Shown piece by piece: positions 9,528-17,750 of a stretch of DNA of 54,072 nucleotides. Source of the DNA: Clostridia bacterium. Its GTDB lineage: Bacteria; Bacillota; Clostridia; Christensenellales; Aristaeellaceae. Position 1 is the first letter of the stretch. Each line of letters begins with the position of its first letter. Under the pieces are notes generated by a model that was not told the origin of the DNA, searched no databases, and was given only the letters and a program-made list of their open reading frames with translations. The stretch is from positions 1 to 54,072 of the forward strand of contig JAFUCP010000104.1 in NCBI GenBank assembly GCA_017459565.1, written 5' to 3'. The translations under genes were made by a program, and so were the position numbers.

Positions 9528-10472
9528 TCATACCACCTTTATGCAGAATTGAGGACAGGACCGGGCGCAATAGCCGCAAAAAACGCACTTTTCGGAGTCA
9601 ATCTGCGCCCGACCGTCCACGATTTCAATGGCCTCCTGACGGCAGCGCGCCTTGCAGCGCCCGCAGCCCTCGCACCAGTCGTGGACCATGACGCGCCGCT
9701 TTCTCCGGCTCAGAACACCCATATCCTCCGAAATGGCGTCGCTGCCCTCAAAGAACGCGGCATTGGCGTCGATCTCTTCGATACTCTGCATCCCTACGGC
9801 GACGGAATCCAGCAGGGGATTGTTCAGCGCGTATTCCAGCGCCGCGCGGTTCGAGGCGATCAGATGCCCGCCGCCCAGGGGTTTCATGGCAAATATGCCG
9901 ATGCCAAACGCCCTGGCGGCGGCGATGGCGCGCTCCATGTCCTCGCGGGACCCGTCCTGTATGCCGATGCCCTCTACGTTGATGAGAGGATGGATCACGT
10001 CGATCATGGGAAAGCGCGGCGCGGCGTTCACGCAGGCGCAAAAATGGGTGCTGACGCCTACCGCGCCGATGTGCCCCTTCTGCTTCTGCTCCGCAAGGTA
10101 CACCAGTGCTTCCTCGTGACCGCGCAGGGTATACAGCGATTCCTGCTCATGCAGCATGAAAAGGTCCACATAATCCCGTCCGATGCCCTTGAAGGCCCTC
10201 TCCAGCGCCACCTGCGCGGTCTGGCGGTCATAGCAGTAGGCCTTGGTGCTGATCACATAGTCGGGCGCTTGCTTCAGGGCGAGCTTTATGTGTGGATAGG
10301 TGCCGTAAAGATCGGCGGTATCCAAAAAGCGCACGCCGCGCTCATAGGCGTGTACCAGCAGGCGCGCGCCCTCTTCGGGGAGCATGTTTTTCTGGAGGGG
10401 AGACATGGTCAGCGTGCCATAACACAGTTTGGAAACCCTGAGGCCGGACCGGCCGAGTGAAATCATTTGCAT
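9528..10472 (-). CDS. Aldo/keto reductase with C-terminal 2[4Fe-4S] ferredoxin domain
   Basis: 314 residues. The first 250 form the TIM-barrel of aldo/keto reductases with the catalytic tetrad visible: Asp51 and Tyr56 (DTADLYG), Lys77 and His108 (LHEQ). The tail has two ferredoxin CxxCxxCxxxC clusters: Cys267, 270, 273, 277 and Cys296, 299, 302, 306. This architecture is common in anaerobes and suggests electron exchange between NAD(P)H chemistry and iron-sulfur centres; the substrate is unknown. It sits between ireB and ruvX, which are normally neighbours in Firmicutes, and is probably co-transcribed with ruvX. Confidence 0.9.
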   Translation of the reverse strand: MQMISLGRSGLRVSKLCYGTLTMSPLQKNMLPEEGARLLVHAYERGVRFLDTADLYGTYPHIKLALKQAPDYVISTKAYCYDRQTAQVALERAFKGIGRDYVDLFMLHEQESLYTLRGHEEALVYLAEQKQKGHIGAVGVSTHFCACVNAAPRFPMIDVIHPLINVEGIGIQDGSREDMERAIAAARAFGIGIFAMKPLGGGHLIASNRAALEYALNNPLLDSVAVGMQSIEEIDANAAFFEGSDAISEDMGVLSRRKRRVMVHDWCEGCGRCKARCRQEAIEIVDGRAQIDSEKCVFCGYCARSCPQFCIKVV

Positions 10473-10494
10473 AGTTCCGCCCTTGACATGTCGC

Positions 10495-10524
10495 AGGGCT
10501 GGAAATAGCCGTATTTCCAGCCCT
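10495..10524. repeat. Perfect 13-bp inverted repeat between ireB and the reductase
   Basis: Arms 10495-10507 and 10512-10524 (AGGGCTGGAAATA and its complement) around a 4-nt loop. There is no U-run on either side, so it may be an mRNA processing or pausing hairpin within the minus-strand operon rather than a full terminator. Confidence 0.7.
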
Positions 10525-10561
10525 GAAGTCCATCGTCGAATGTTGTGAATGTTAACGGCGC

Positions 10562-10828
10562 TCAGTCTTTGTCGTGTTCCACCACGTAGAAGCGCACAAA
10601 TTCCTCCAGCAGCTCATCCCGTTCGAGCCGTCGGATCAGGGAACGGGCATTGTTGTAGCTGGTTATGTAGGTGGGGTCGCCGGAAATGATATAGCCCACC
10701 ATCTGCATGATGGGGTCATGTCCCTTGGCCTTCAGCGCCTGGTAGACCACCTGAATGATCTGGGCGGCAGAATCCGGGGCATCATCGGGGATGCGAAAAT
10801 GCCTCGTTTCATCCAATCTGCTGTTCAT
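10562..10828 (-). CDS. ireB: IreB family regulatory phosphoprotein (UPF0297)
   Basis: 88 residues, the exact size of the family. The sequence RHFRIPDD..., then VYQALKAKGHDPIMQMVGYIISGDPTYITSYNNAR and ending in ELLEEFVRFY, is the very conserved UPF0297 pattern. In Enterococcus, IreB is a target of the PASTA kinase IreK and lowers cephalosporin resistance. The start at 10828 follows AAGGCGGT; a longer upstream frame lacks homology. A consensus promoter lies at 10869-10897. The gene usually precedes ruvX and the DUF1292 gene; here a reductase gene has come between. Confidence 0.95.
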   Translation of the reverse strand: MNSRLDETRHFRIPDDAPDSAAQIIQVVYQALKAKGHDPIMQMVGYIISGDPTYITSYNNARSLIRRLERDELLEEFVRFYVVEHDKD

Positions 10829-10868
10829 AGCGCACCGCCTTTCGAACCCTACATTCACAATCACAGCT

Positions 10869-10897
10869 ATTATAACACATAAAGCGCAAAAGATCAA
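10869..10897 (-). promoter_or_regulatory. Sigma-A promoter of ireB
   Basis: Minus strand TTGATC, 17-bp spacer, perfect TATAAT. The -35 overlaps the last codons of the upstream AI-2E family gene. Confidence 0.8.
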
Positions 10898-11931
10898 ATG
10901 TTTTCATATTTCTGAACAAAAATTCTAAATAACGTTCTGATCAGCATCATAATGGGCAGGGCAAACAGCATCCCAGCGATACCGCCGATCCGTGCCCCGG
11001 CATATATGCCAACCAGCACCAGCGCCGGGGAGAAGCCTGTGAGGCTGCCCATGATGCGCGGGGATATCCATGCGCCGTCCAGCTGCTGCACCAGGGCCAG
11101 GGCCAGCGCGGCCATCGCAGCCCGCTGCCATCCGTCGCCCAGGGCGATCAGCACTGCCGGGATGCTGCCGATGAACGGCCCGAAATAGGGGATCATGTTG
11201 AACAGGCCGACGATGGGCCCCAGCGCCAGCGCGCCGCGCACCCCTGTCAGCAGCAGCGCCAGGGTGGACATAAGACCTACGACGCCCGAGATCATCAGCT
11301 GGCCCCTCAGATAGAGGCGAAGCTCCCTGCCGGCGGCGCTTGCCATGCAGACCGCCGTGTGCCTGACGGACTGGGGAAGCAGCAGCTCCAGCCGAAGCAG
11401 CAGATTTTCCCTGTCACAGAGGAAGAAGTAGGCCAGCACCAAAACCATCGAAAGCTGACCAATGACGTCGGCGACATTGTAAACCGCGGACAGGACGCCT
11501 GTGACCGCCCCGGACAGCGCGCCCTCCATGCCGCTGAGATTCAGCTCCGGCAGCGCCACGCCGGGAAGGTGGGCGGACAGCCAGCTCTGCGCCTGGCCGG
11601 TCCAAGCGGCAAGCCGTTCCACGGAGCCTGGCAACGCCCGAGCCAGATCGATCAGCTCCCTGAGCATCGTGGGCAGCAGCAGCCAGCCGATGCCCACGCA
11701 GACCAGGCCGATACTCAAAAGGCAGAGCAACGCCGACAGGGGCCGGGACAGCCTGCGCTCATAGCTCTTGGCCAGCGGGGAGGCGACGAAGCACAGCAGC
11801 GCCGCGCCAAGCACCAGCGCAGCCACCTGCACAAGCGGCCTGAACAGCACAATCGCAAGCGCAGTCAGGGCGGATATCACGCCGATCACCCTGAGCCTGC
11901 CCCTTGCGGGCGCTGCGATGCGCAGTTGCAT
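10894..11931 (-). CDS. AI-2E family transporter (PerM-type membrane protein)
   Basis: 345 residues with about eight hydrophobic segments: two or three near residues 15-75, a soluble stretch with amphipathic helices to about 145, then a block of helices to the end. The segment LFNMIPYFGPFIGSIPA near residue 245 is the family signature. Members export autoinducer-2 or sodium/protons, or have unknown substrates, so no substrate is assigned. The ATG at 11931 follows AAAGGAGG. It lies downstream of the PRC-barrel and YtxH-like genes, separated from them by a GC-rich hairpin. Confidence 0.88.
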   Translation of the reverse strand: MQLRIAAPARGRLRVIGVISALTALAIVLFRPLVQVAALVLGAALLCFVASPLAKSYERRLSRPLSALLCLLSIGLVCVGIGWLLLPTMLRELIDLARALPGSVERLAAWTGQAQSWLSAHLPGVALPELNLSGMEGALSGAVTGVLSAVYNVADVIGQLSMVLVLAYFFLCDRENLLLRLELLLPQSVRHTAVCMASAAGRELRLYLRGQLMISGVVGLMSTLALLLTGVRGALALGPIVGLFNMIPYFGPFIGSIPAVLIALGDGWQRAAMAALALALVQQLDGAWISPRIMGSLTGFSPALVLVGIYAGARIGGIAGMLFALPIMMLIRTLFRIFVQKYENI

Positions 11932-11971
11932 GTCGATTCCTCCTTTGCACGTATAAACCGTGGATGCCGTC

Positions 11972-12000
11972 GCCCATCCCGCCTCAACGGAGGGATGGGC
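11972..12000. terminator. GC-rich stem-loop between the YtxH-like gene and the AI-2E family gene
   Basis: 9-bp stem GCCCATCCC/GGGATGGGC with an 11-nt loop. It has no clear U-tract, so termination is likely incomplete or factor-assisted. Confidence 0.5.
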
Positions 12001-12010
12001 CTTGAAACCA

Positions 12011-12181
12011 TTACAGTTTTTTCACAATGTCGTCCGCCCGGTCAGAGATCCAGCTTCCCGTCTGCTTTGCCTTCTGGTTCCATTTTTTCTCCGTCTGCCA
12101 GTTCATCACGCCAAACAATGTCGCCGCGGAGCCGCCGATCAGCATCCCCGCCAGCAGTCCCTTCATCATACCGCCCTTCAT
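12011..12181 (-). CDS. Small YtxH-like membrane protein
   Basis: 56 residues: a glycine-rich hydrophobic helix (residues about 6-24, GLLAGMLIGGSAATLFG) followed by a charged tail rich in Lys, Gln and Asp. This resembles short YtxH-type proteins, which are linked to general stress but whose function is not known. The ATG at 12181 has GGAGG at 9-nt spacing. The first 140 bases of the gene overlap the end of the PRC-barrel gene in another frame, which is unusually long for two real genes. Confidence 0.65.
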   Translation of the reverse strand: MKGGMMKGLLAGMLIGGSAATLFGVMNWQTEKKWNQKAKQTGSWISDRADDIVKKL

Positions 12182-12632
12182 CCGCTTCCGCCTCCATTTC
12201 TTCACCGGCGCAATCGATGATGACCACACCGCTTTCTCGGTTCACGACAAACCTCGTAACGCGGCTGCGCTTGCGCAGCAGATCGTCCCACAGGCCGGCT
12301 GACAGCTCCAGGGCGATGACCTGAAAGCTCAGCTCGTCGATTTCCGCTCCTGTGATGGCGCCGAGCCGCCTTCCGTCTGTGGACACCGCCCGGCGGAACA
12401 GCGGATTCGCGACAGAGCGCCTGCGCGTTCCAGCACTGTCGGCCATCACGGCGACCTTGCCCAGCATTTCCAGGCTTTCCGATGGAATGTAGCGCGTGCC
12501 CCTCAGACCCCGGCTTACCCAAAGCCCCTCCAGCCGCTTCAGGTCATCGGCCAGATCGGCCTGCAGTACGCGGCCGAGCCTGTACCCGCCGCATACCACC
12601 GGCATCCCGATCAGTCCGCGCACCTTTCGCAT
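12042..12632 (-). CDS. PRC-barrel domain protein
   Basis: 196 residues. Two PRC-barrel units are visible: residues 1-75 (RGLIGMPVVCGGYRLGRV, a typical beta-strand opening) and about 80-150 (NPLFRRAVSTDGRRLGAITG). PRC-barrels occur in RNA-processing and photosynthetic proteins and in the YlmC/YmxH sporulation group. The ATG at 12632 is chosen because GGAGGCG precedes it. The last 47 residues, acidic and low in complexity, are read from the DNA that codes for the YtxH-like protein in another frame, so the natural C-terminus may have been extended by loss of a stop. Confidence 0.8.
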   Translation of the reverse strand: MRKVRGLIGMPVVCGGYRLGRVLQADLADDLKRLEGLWVSRGLRGTRYIPSESLEMLGKVAVMADSAGTRRRSVANPLFRRAVSTDGRRLGAITGAEIDELSFQVIALELSAGLWDDLLRKRSRVTRFVVNRESGVVIIDCAGEEMEAEADEGRYDEGTAGGDADRRLRGDIVWRDELADGEKMEPEGKADGKLDL

Positions 12633-12729
12633 TTTAATCGCCTCCGCGTTGCCGTGAACCGGCACAAGCTATTATTCGTCAAAGGATTGTGTCGCTTGCA
12701 AGGCAAAATTTGTCGTTGCGCCAAAAGGA

Positions 12730-12758
12730 TTGCCTGGCGGGCTGCGATATGTTAGAAT
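12730..12758 (+). promoter_or_regulatory. Probable promoter of the two-component system
   Basis: TTGCCT, 17-bp spacer, TAGAAT, about 155 bp before the response-regulator ATG. Confidence 0.6.
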
Positions 12759-12912
12759 AATAGCGCGCAAATCCGGCCCCGGACGGAATAATGATATGCA
12801 CAAAGGCGCGCTGATATGACGGCTTATTCTTTTCATATCGACGACTTCGCCACAGTTTTGACAATAATTTCTGATAAATTCAACACAATATACCCGCAGG
12901 GAGGAAAGAAAG

Positions 12913-13629
12913 ATGGAAGAAAACCGCAGCGGATACAGAATTCTTGTAGCGGACGACGATCCCAACGTGCATCAGTCGCTGAACGCCTATTTTCGCCGCG
13001 AGGGTTACCAGATGCTTTCGGCCTATGACGGCAACCAGGCGGTGGAGCAAATGCGCCGCCTCCGCCCGGACATTGCCATACTCGATATCATGATGCCCGG
13101 CATGGACGGGCTTTCGGTGTGCCGGGAGGTGCGCAAGGAATCCAGCGTGCCTATCATCATGCTCACCGCCAAGGGGGAGGAGTTTGACAAGCTGCTGGGC
13201 CTTGAGATGGGCGCGGATGATTACATCACCAAGCCCTTCAGTCCCCGGGAGGTGCTGGCCCGCGTGAAGGCGGTGCTGCGCAGGATGCATGAGATGAAGC
13301 CGGAGGACAAGTCCGCCCATCTGGTGATGGGCAACCTGGATATCGATATGAACGCCTTTACCGTCAAGCTGAATGGGCAGCCTGTGCCGTGTACGCCCAA
13401 GGAGACGGAGATCCTGTGGACGCTGGCCAGCAACCCGGGCATGGTGTTCAGCCGGGAGCATCTGCTGCAAAGCATTTGGGGCTATGATTTTCTGGGCGAT
13501 ACCCGGGCTGTGGACAGCCATATCAAGCGGATTCGCGCCAAGCTGTGCAATGAGGAAAACGATTGGGATATCAAGACGGTGTGGGGCGTCGGCTATCGCT
13601 TTGAGGTGGAAGACGGCGCGCGGAGCTGA
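12913..13629 (+). CDS. OmpR/PhoB-family response regulator
   Basis: 238 residues. The receiver domain has the acidic pocket (Asp14-16), phosphoacceptor Asp58 (ILDIMMPGMDG), Thr85 and Lys107 (YITKPFSP). A winged-helix DNA-binding domain fills residues about 135-235, with the recognition region RAVDSHIKRIRAKL and the wing VWGVGYRF. It is coded 9 bp before its histidine kinase and is presumably phosphorylated by it. The regulon is unknown; the closest pattern is PhoP/ResD-type regulators of Firmicutes. The ATG follows GGAGGAAAG. Confidence 0.93.
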   Translation: MEENRSGYRILVADDDPNVHQSLNAYFRREGYQMLSAYDGNQAVEQMRRLRPDIAILDIMMPGMDGLSVCREVRKESSVPIIMLTAKGEEFDKLLGLEMGADDYITKPFSPREVLARVKAVLRRMHEMKPEDKSAHLVMGNLDIDMNAFTVKLNGQPVPCTPKETEILWTLASNPGMVFSREHLLQSIWGYDFLGDTRAVDSHIKRIRAKLCNEENDWDIKTVWGVGYRFEVEDGARS

Positions 13630-13638
13630 GAGACGACC

Positions 13639-15447
13639 ATGAAACCGTTCAAACCGTCCCTGAGCATCGGCACAAAGATGCTGATCAGCCATGTATCCCT
13701 GGCTATCCTGGTCACGGCCCTCGCCAGCGTGCTGAGCTATGCGCTGTCGTCCCACTACATTCGCCAGACGCGCATAGACGAATTAATGGTCAAGGCGGAA
13801 CATATCGCCGAAAGCGCCCGCACGCCCGAGGACGGCGGCATCATGCCCGCGCGGCATACCGTGCGCATCTATGAGGAGCTGACGGACGCAAAAGTATTTT
13901 TCCTGGACGCAGGTTCTTCGGATGTCATACGCATGAGCAAATACCACGCCGACGCGCCGGAGGACAGCGAGGGGGACATACAGTGGATCGAGGTTCTGGA
14001 CAGCATTGACCGCCAGTTTGCAGAGCGGGTGCTGGCTGGGGAGAAGGTCTCCGCACTGCGGCGCTTTGAATTTGCCCAGGATGTGATCATCTTTGCCGGG
14101 GTTCCCATAACAGATGAAAACCAGGCGATCCGCGGCGGCGTGATCCTGGCCCAGCCCGTAGCCCAGCTGCGCAGTCTGTCCAGAATGATCCGCTTCATGC
14201 TGGCGGCGGTGGTGGGCGTTTCCGTGCTGCTGGCTATCCTCATGGCCATGCAGGAGGCGCAAATGCTGGTGCGCCCCCTGCAGCGCATTACCCGCGCGGC
14301 GCGGCGCATGGAGGACGGCGTTTACGCGGAGCGGATTTCGTCGCTGCCGGCCAATGAGATCGGCGATTTGGGGCGCGCGCTGAACAGCATGTCCGGACGC
14401 CTGATGGATGTGATACGCAACCTTCGCAAGGAGCGCGACAAATTACAGCTGGTTATTTCCGGCATGGGCGAGGGCTTGTTTGCTGTGGATAAGCGCTGGA
14501 ACATTGTCCATGCAAACGCGGCGTTTCTGGAGCTGACGGAGCTGACCGACGCGTCTGACCTGCTGGACGAGGCGTGCGATTCGCGGTACGAGCCGTTGCG
14601 GGCGCTGCTTTTGAGGTGTATGAAAAGCGGCCAGCCGGAGGAGATCGAATGGCAAAATGCCTCCCGTCGCGCCATCAGCGTCGAGGCCTCCGCGCTGCGG
14701 GACGAGAACGACGCAATTCTGGGAACGGTGTGCCTGCTGCGGGATGTGTCCGAGGCACAACGCCTGGAGCAGCTTCGCAGGGACTATGTTGCCAATATTT
14801 CCCATGAACTGCGCACGCCGCTGACGGGCATCCGCGGTATGGTGGAGCCCCTCATAGACGGCTGTATGGATACCGAGGAGGAGCGCCAGGAAAGCTACCG
14901 GGTGATATTGAAGGAGACTATTCGCCTTGAAAAGCTGGTGGGGGAAATGCTGGACATGTCCCGCCTCCAGGACGGCAGGATCAGCGTGGAGCTTGAGCCC
15001 ATGGAGCTTCCGGGTATACTGGAGGCCGCTGTCCGCAGCATGAGCGCCATCGCCGAAGAAGCCGGCGTAGCCCTCCGGGTGGAAACCGACGGCACGCGCC
15101 TGGCCTGCCTCGGAAACGAGGACAGGATCATGCAGGTGCTGGTGATATTGCTGGACAACGCCCTCAGCTTTACGCCCCGGGGCGGCAGCGTGACGGTATT
15201 CGCCCGGGACGCGGGCAGTCACATCGACGTCGGCGTGCGGGACACCGGCTGTGGCATTGAGCCGAAGGACCTGCCTCTGATTTGGGAGCGTTTTTACAAG
15301 GCGGACCGTTCCCGGATGCGCACCACGGGCACAGGCCTGGGTCTGTCCATCGCAAAGCTGGTCACGCAGCTCATGGGCGGGGATATTTCCGTAAAAAGCG
15401 ATCCGGGCAAGGGCGCGGAATTTACGTTTACGCTGAAAAAGGCTTGA
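13639..15447 (+). CDS. Membrane sensor histidine kinase (HAMP-PAS-HisKA-HATPase)
   Basis: 602 residues. A first membrane helix (about 13-37) and a second (about 183-206) enclose an extracellular sensor of about 145 residues. Then come a HAMP linker (about 208-260, LPANEIGDLGRALNSM), a PAS domain (about 270-370), the HisKA dimerisation helix with phosphoacceptor His389 in NISHELRTPL, and a HATPase with the N box (LDNALSFTPRGG), G1 (DTGCGI) and G2 (GTGLGLSIAK). The domain order matches PhoR/WalK-type kinases. The ligand is not evident. It follows its response regulator after 9 bp. Confidence 0.93.
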   Translation: MKPFKPSLSIGTKMLISHVSLAILVTALASVLSYALSSHYIRQTRIDELMVKAEHIAESARTPEDGGIMPARHTVRIYEELTDAKVFFLDAGSSDVIRMSKYHADAPEDSEGDIQWIEVLDSIDRQFAERVLAGEKVSALRRFEFAQDVIIFAGVPITDENQAIRGGVILAQPVAQLRSLSRMIRFMLAAVVGVSVLLAILMAMQEAQMLVRPLQRITRAARRMEDGVYAERISSLPANEIGDLGRALNSMSGRLMDVIRNLRKERDKLQLVISGMGEGLFAVDKRWNIVHANAAFLELTELTDASDLLDEACDSRYEPLRALLLRCMKSGQPEEIEWQNASRRAISVEASALRDENDAILGTVCLLRDVSEAQRLEQLRRDYVANISHELRTPLTGIRGMVEPLIDGCMDTEEERQESYRVILKETIRLEKLVGEMLDMSRLQDGRISVELEPMELPGILEAAVRSMSAIAEEAGVALRVETDGTRLACLGNEDRIMQVLVILLDNALSFTPRGGSVTVFARDAGSHIDVGVRDTGCGIEPKDLPLIWERFYKADRSRMRTTGTGLGLSIAKLVTQLMGGDISVKSDPGKGAEFTFTLKKA

Positions 15448-15494
15448 TTTATTCCGGCTTTAACATACTTAATCGCGCCGTTTCCGAATCCCGC

Positions 15495-15523
15495 TTGTAT
15501 AATGGACGGAAATGATATATACT
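15495..15523 (+). promoter_or_regulatory. Probable promoter of the oligoendopeptidase gene
   Basis: TTGTAT, 17-bp spacer, TATACT, ending about 31 bp before the ATG. An overlapping TATAAT at 15498-15503 has no good -35. Confidence 0.6.
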
Positions 15524-15554
15524 GTAGCCATAACGAAATGGAGGGTGAACGACC

Positions 15555-17342
15555 ATGCAATCCAAGCCCAGGAGGGAAATGAACCCTGACTATATGTGGG
15601 ATTTGACGCCCATTTTCAAGGATATCGAGGCGTGGAAGGCCGCCTATGAGCTGGCGGAGCGCGAGGTGCAGGCGCTGGACACGCTGCCTGGCACGCTGGC
15701 GTATTCCGAGCAGCATCTCAAAGAGGGCCTGGACAAGATCTTCTCGGCCCAGGAAAAGGTGGAGCGCGTGTATGCCTATGCCTTCCTGGCGAAGTCGTCC
15801 GACAACGGCGATCACGCCAGCCAGGACATGGAGGCCCGGGCCATACGTCTGCTCGTCGCCCTTGAGACGGCGACGGCCTTTGTCAACCCGGAAATCCTCT
15901 CCATACCCGCGGAAATGCTGGAGCAGTGGCTCAAATGGGACGGGCTTAAAACCTACCGCCATCTGATCAGCGATATCATGCGCAGCGGTAGCCATACCCT
16001 TGACGCCCGCGGCGAGCGCCTGCTGGCCATGCTGGGAGATGTGGCCCAGACGCCGGGTGCAACCTTCGACATGTTTGAAAGCGTCGACATGCGCTTCCCG
16101 GATGTTCACGATGAGAGCGGAAAAGCCGTTCCGTTGACCCATGGCGGCTTTACGGTGTTCAGGGAAAGCCGGAGCCAGGCTGTCCGCCGGGAGGCCTTTG
16201 AGGTTTATTTCGCCGGATACGGCAATTATATCCATACGCTGGCCAGCATCTACGGCGGCTCCGTCAAGCTGAACTGCTTCAACGCCCGTGCGCGGGAGTT
16301 CTCGGGCGCCTGCGAGGCGGCCCTCTTCGGCAACAATGTGCCGGTGAGCCTGTATGACGGGCTGATCGAATCGGTTCACGCCGCGCTGCCCACGATGCGC
16401 AGATATCTCAATCTGCGCAGGCACGCCCTCGGGCTTGACGAGCTGCACCTGTACGACCTCTACGCACCCATGGTGGAGGATGTGGATTATCCGATGCCCT
16501 ATGAAAACGCCAGGGCATTGGTGCTTGAGGCGCTCAAGCCCCTGGGGGAGGAATATCAGGCGCTGCTCAACAGGGCGTTTGAGGAAAAGTGGATCGATGT
16601 TTATGAGAACCAGGGCAAGAGTACCGGCGCGTTCTCCATGGGCGTGTACGGCGTTCATCCCTATGTGATGCTCAATTTTGCCGGCAAGCTCGACGACGCA
16701 TTTACGCTGGCCCATGAGCTGGGACACTCCATGCATTCTTACTTCTCCGACCGGGACCAGGATTATGCCAACCATGATTACCGCATCTTCGTGGCGGAGG
16801 TGGCATCTACGGTCAACGAGGTGCTGCTGACAAAATACCTGCTGAAACGGGAAAAGGATGAAAAACGCCGCGCTTACATTCTGAATCACTTCCTGGAGGG
16901 TTTCCGCACCACAGTGTTCCGTCAGACGCTCTTCGCGGAGTTTGAACGCAAGGCCCATGAGCTGTACCAAAGCGGCACGCCGCTGACGGCACAGAACCTG
17001 AACGCGCTGTATCATGAACTCAACGCGCTGTACTATGACGGCGCGACCATCGATACTTTTGCGGATGTTGAGTGGGCGCGCATACCCCATTTCTACAGAG
17101 CCTTCTATGTCTACCAATATGCCACCGGCTTCTCCAGCGCCGTGGCCATCGCTTCCCGGATCCTTGAAACCGGGCGCGCGGACCACTATCTCAGCTTCCT
17201 TTCCACAGGCGGCAGCGACTATCCCATTGAGGAGCTGAAGCTGGCGGGCGTGGATCTCACCCGGCCGGAAACCGTCATGCAGGCCATGAAGGTGTTCAAG
17301 GACACGCTGGATGAGTTGGAAGAAATCCTTATGAAATCGTAA
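15555..17342 (+). CDS. pepF: Oligoendopeptidase F (M3 family metallopeptidase)
   Basis: 595 residues, the normal size. Cytosolic zinc peptidase cutting oligopeptides. The zinc motif HELGH is at residues 387-391 within TLAHELGHSMHS, with the third ligand Glu expected in FVAEVASTVNEVLL about 25 residues on. The opening WDLTPIF and the end (GSDYPIEELKLAGVD) are family hallmarks. The ATG at 15555 follows GGAGGGTG. It stands as a single transcription unit before the tRNA genes. Confidence 0.95.
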   Translation: MQSKPRREMNPDYMWDLTPIFKDIEAWKAAYELAEREVQALDTLPGTLAYSEQHLKEGLDKIFSAQEKVERVYAYAFLAKSSDNGDHASQDMEARAIRLLVALETATAFVNPEILSIPAEMLEQWLKWDGLKTYRHLISDIMRSGSHTLDARGERLLAMLGDVAQTPGATFDMFESVDMRFPDVHDESGKAVPLTHGGFTVFRESRSQAVRREAFEVYFAGYGNYIHTLASIYGGSVKLNCFNARAREFSGACEAALFGNNVPVSLYDGLIESVHAALPTMRRYLNLRRHALGLDELHLYDLYAPMVEDVDYPMPYENARALVLEALKPLGEEYQALLNRAFEEKWIDVYENQGKSTGAFSMGVYGVHPYVMLNFAGKLDDAFTLAHELGHSMHSYFSDRDQDYANHDYRIFVAEVASTVNEVLLTKYLLKREKDEKRRAYILNHFLEGFRTTVFRQTLFAEFERKAHELYQSGTPLTAQNLNALYHELNALYYDGATIDTFADVEWARIPHFYRAFYVYQYATGFSSAVAIASRILETGRADHYLSFLSTGGSDYPIEELKLAGVDLTRPETVMQAMKVFKDTLDELEEILMKS

Positions 17343-17378
17343 CAGGGAAATAAATTTGAAAAAAGCGCCTTAAACCGG

Positions 17379-17407
17379 TTGACAGAGCTGTCGATTTCTG
17401 GTATAAT
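17379..17407 (+). promoter_or_regulatory. Consensus promoter of the tRNA-Ser pair
   Basis: Perfect TTGACA, 17-bp spacer, perfect TATAAT, 21 bp before the first mature tRNA base: a strong stable-RNA promoter. Confidence 0.92.
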
Positions 17408-17428
17408 ATATTTCGCTGGTTTGGTTCA

Positions 17429-17517
17429 GGAGAGATGGCCGAGTGGTTTAAGGCGCTGGTCTTGAAAACCAGTGATGTCGAAAGGCACCGGGGGTTCGAA
17501 TCCCTCTCTCTCCGCCA
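17429..17517 (+). tRNA. tRNA-Ser (anticodon UGA)
   Basis: 89 nt with encoded CCA. Acceptor GGAGAGA pairs with the 3' arm; the anticodon arm CTGGT-CTTGAAA-ACCAG carries TGA at 17463-17465; there is a long variable arm typical of serine tRNA, and the T-loop GGTTCGAATCC. Confidence 0.97.
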
Positions 17518-17530
17518 ATTTCACAGATGT

Positions 17531-17622
17531 GGAGAAGTACCCAAGAGGCCGAAGGGGCTCCCCTGCTAAGGGAGTAGGGTGGGATAACTGCCGCGAGGGT
17601 TCAAATCCCTCCTTCTCCGCCA
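17531..17622 (+). tRNA. tRNA-Ser (anticodon GCU)
   Basis: 92 nt with encoded CCA. The anticodon arm CTCCC-CTGCTAA-GGGAG carries GCT at 17565-17567; long variable arm; T-loop GGTTCAAATCC. It lies 13 bp after the first tRNA-Ser and is surely co-transcribed. Confidence 0.97.
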
Positions 17623-17623
17623 A

Positions 17624-17660
17624 AGGTTGGTATTACAGATATTGTGATACCGGCCTTTTT
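17624..17660 (+). terminator. Terminator of the tRNA-Ser operon
   Basis: 14-bp stem with three G-U pairs followed by TTTTT, immediately after the second tRNA. Confidence 0.85.
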
Positions 17661-17699
17661 CTATGCCAACCAGGATGTCCTTCAGGCTCAGCGCGCATG

Positions 17700-17728
17700 A
17701 AAAGGCCCCATCTATCGAGGATGGGGCC
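17700..17728 (-). terminator. Terminator of the sugar-ABC ATPase gene
   Basis: On the minus strand a 9-bp stem (GGCCCCATC/GATGGGGCC) is followed by TTTT, 22 bp after the stop codon. Confidence 0.85.
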
Positions 17729-17750
17729 CATAAACGATGCCGACGGTTTA

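Noticed and set aside
15294-17186. 630-residue open frame antisense to pepF
   Set aside because: A GC-rich shadow of pepF with no start signal or recognisable domain.
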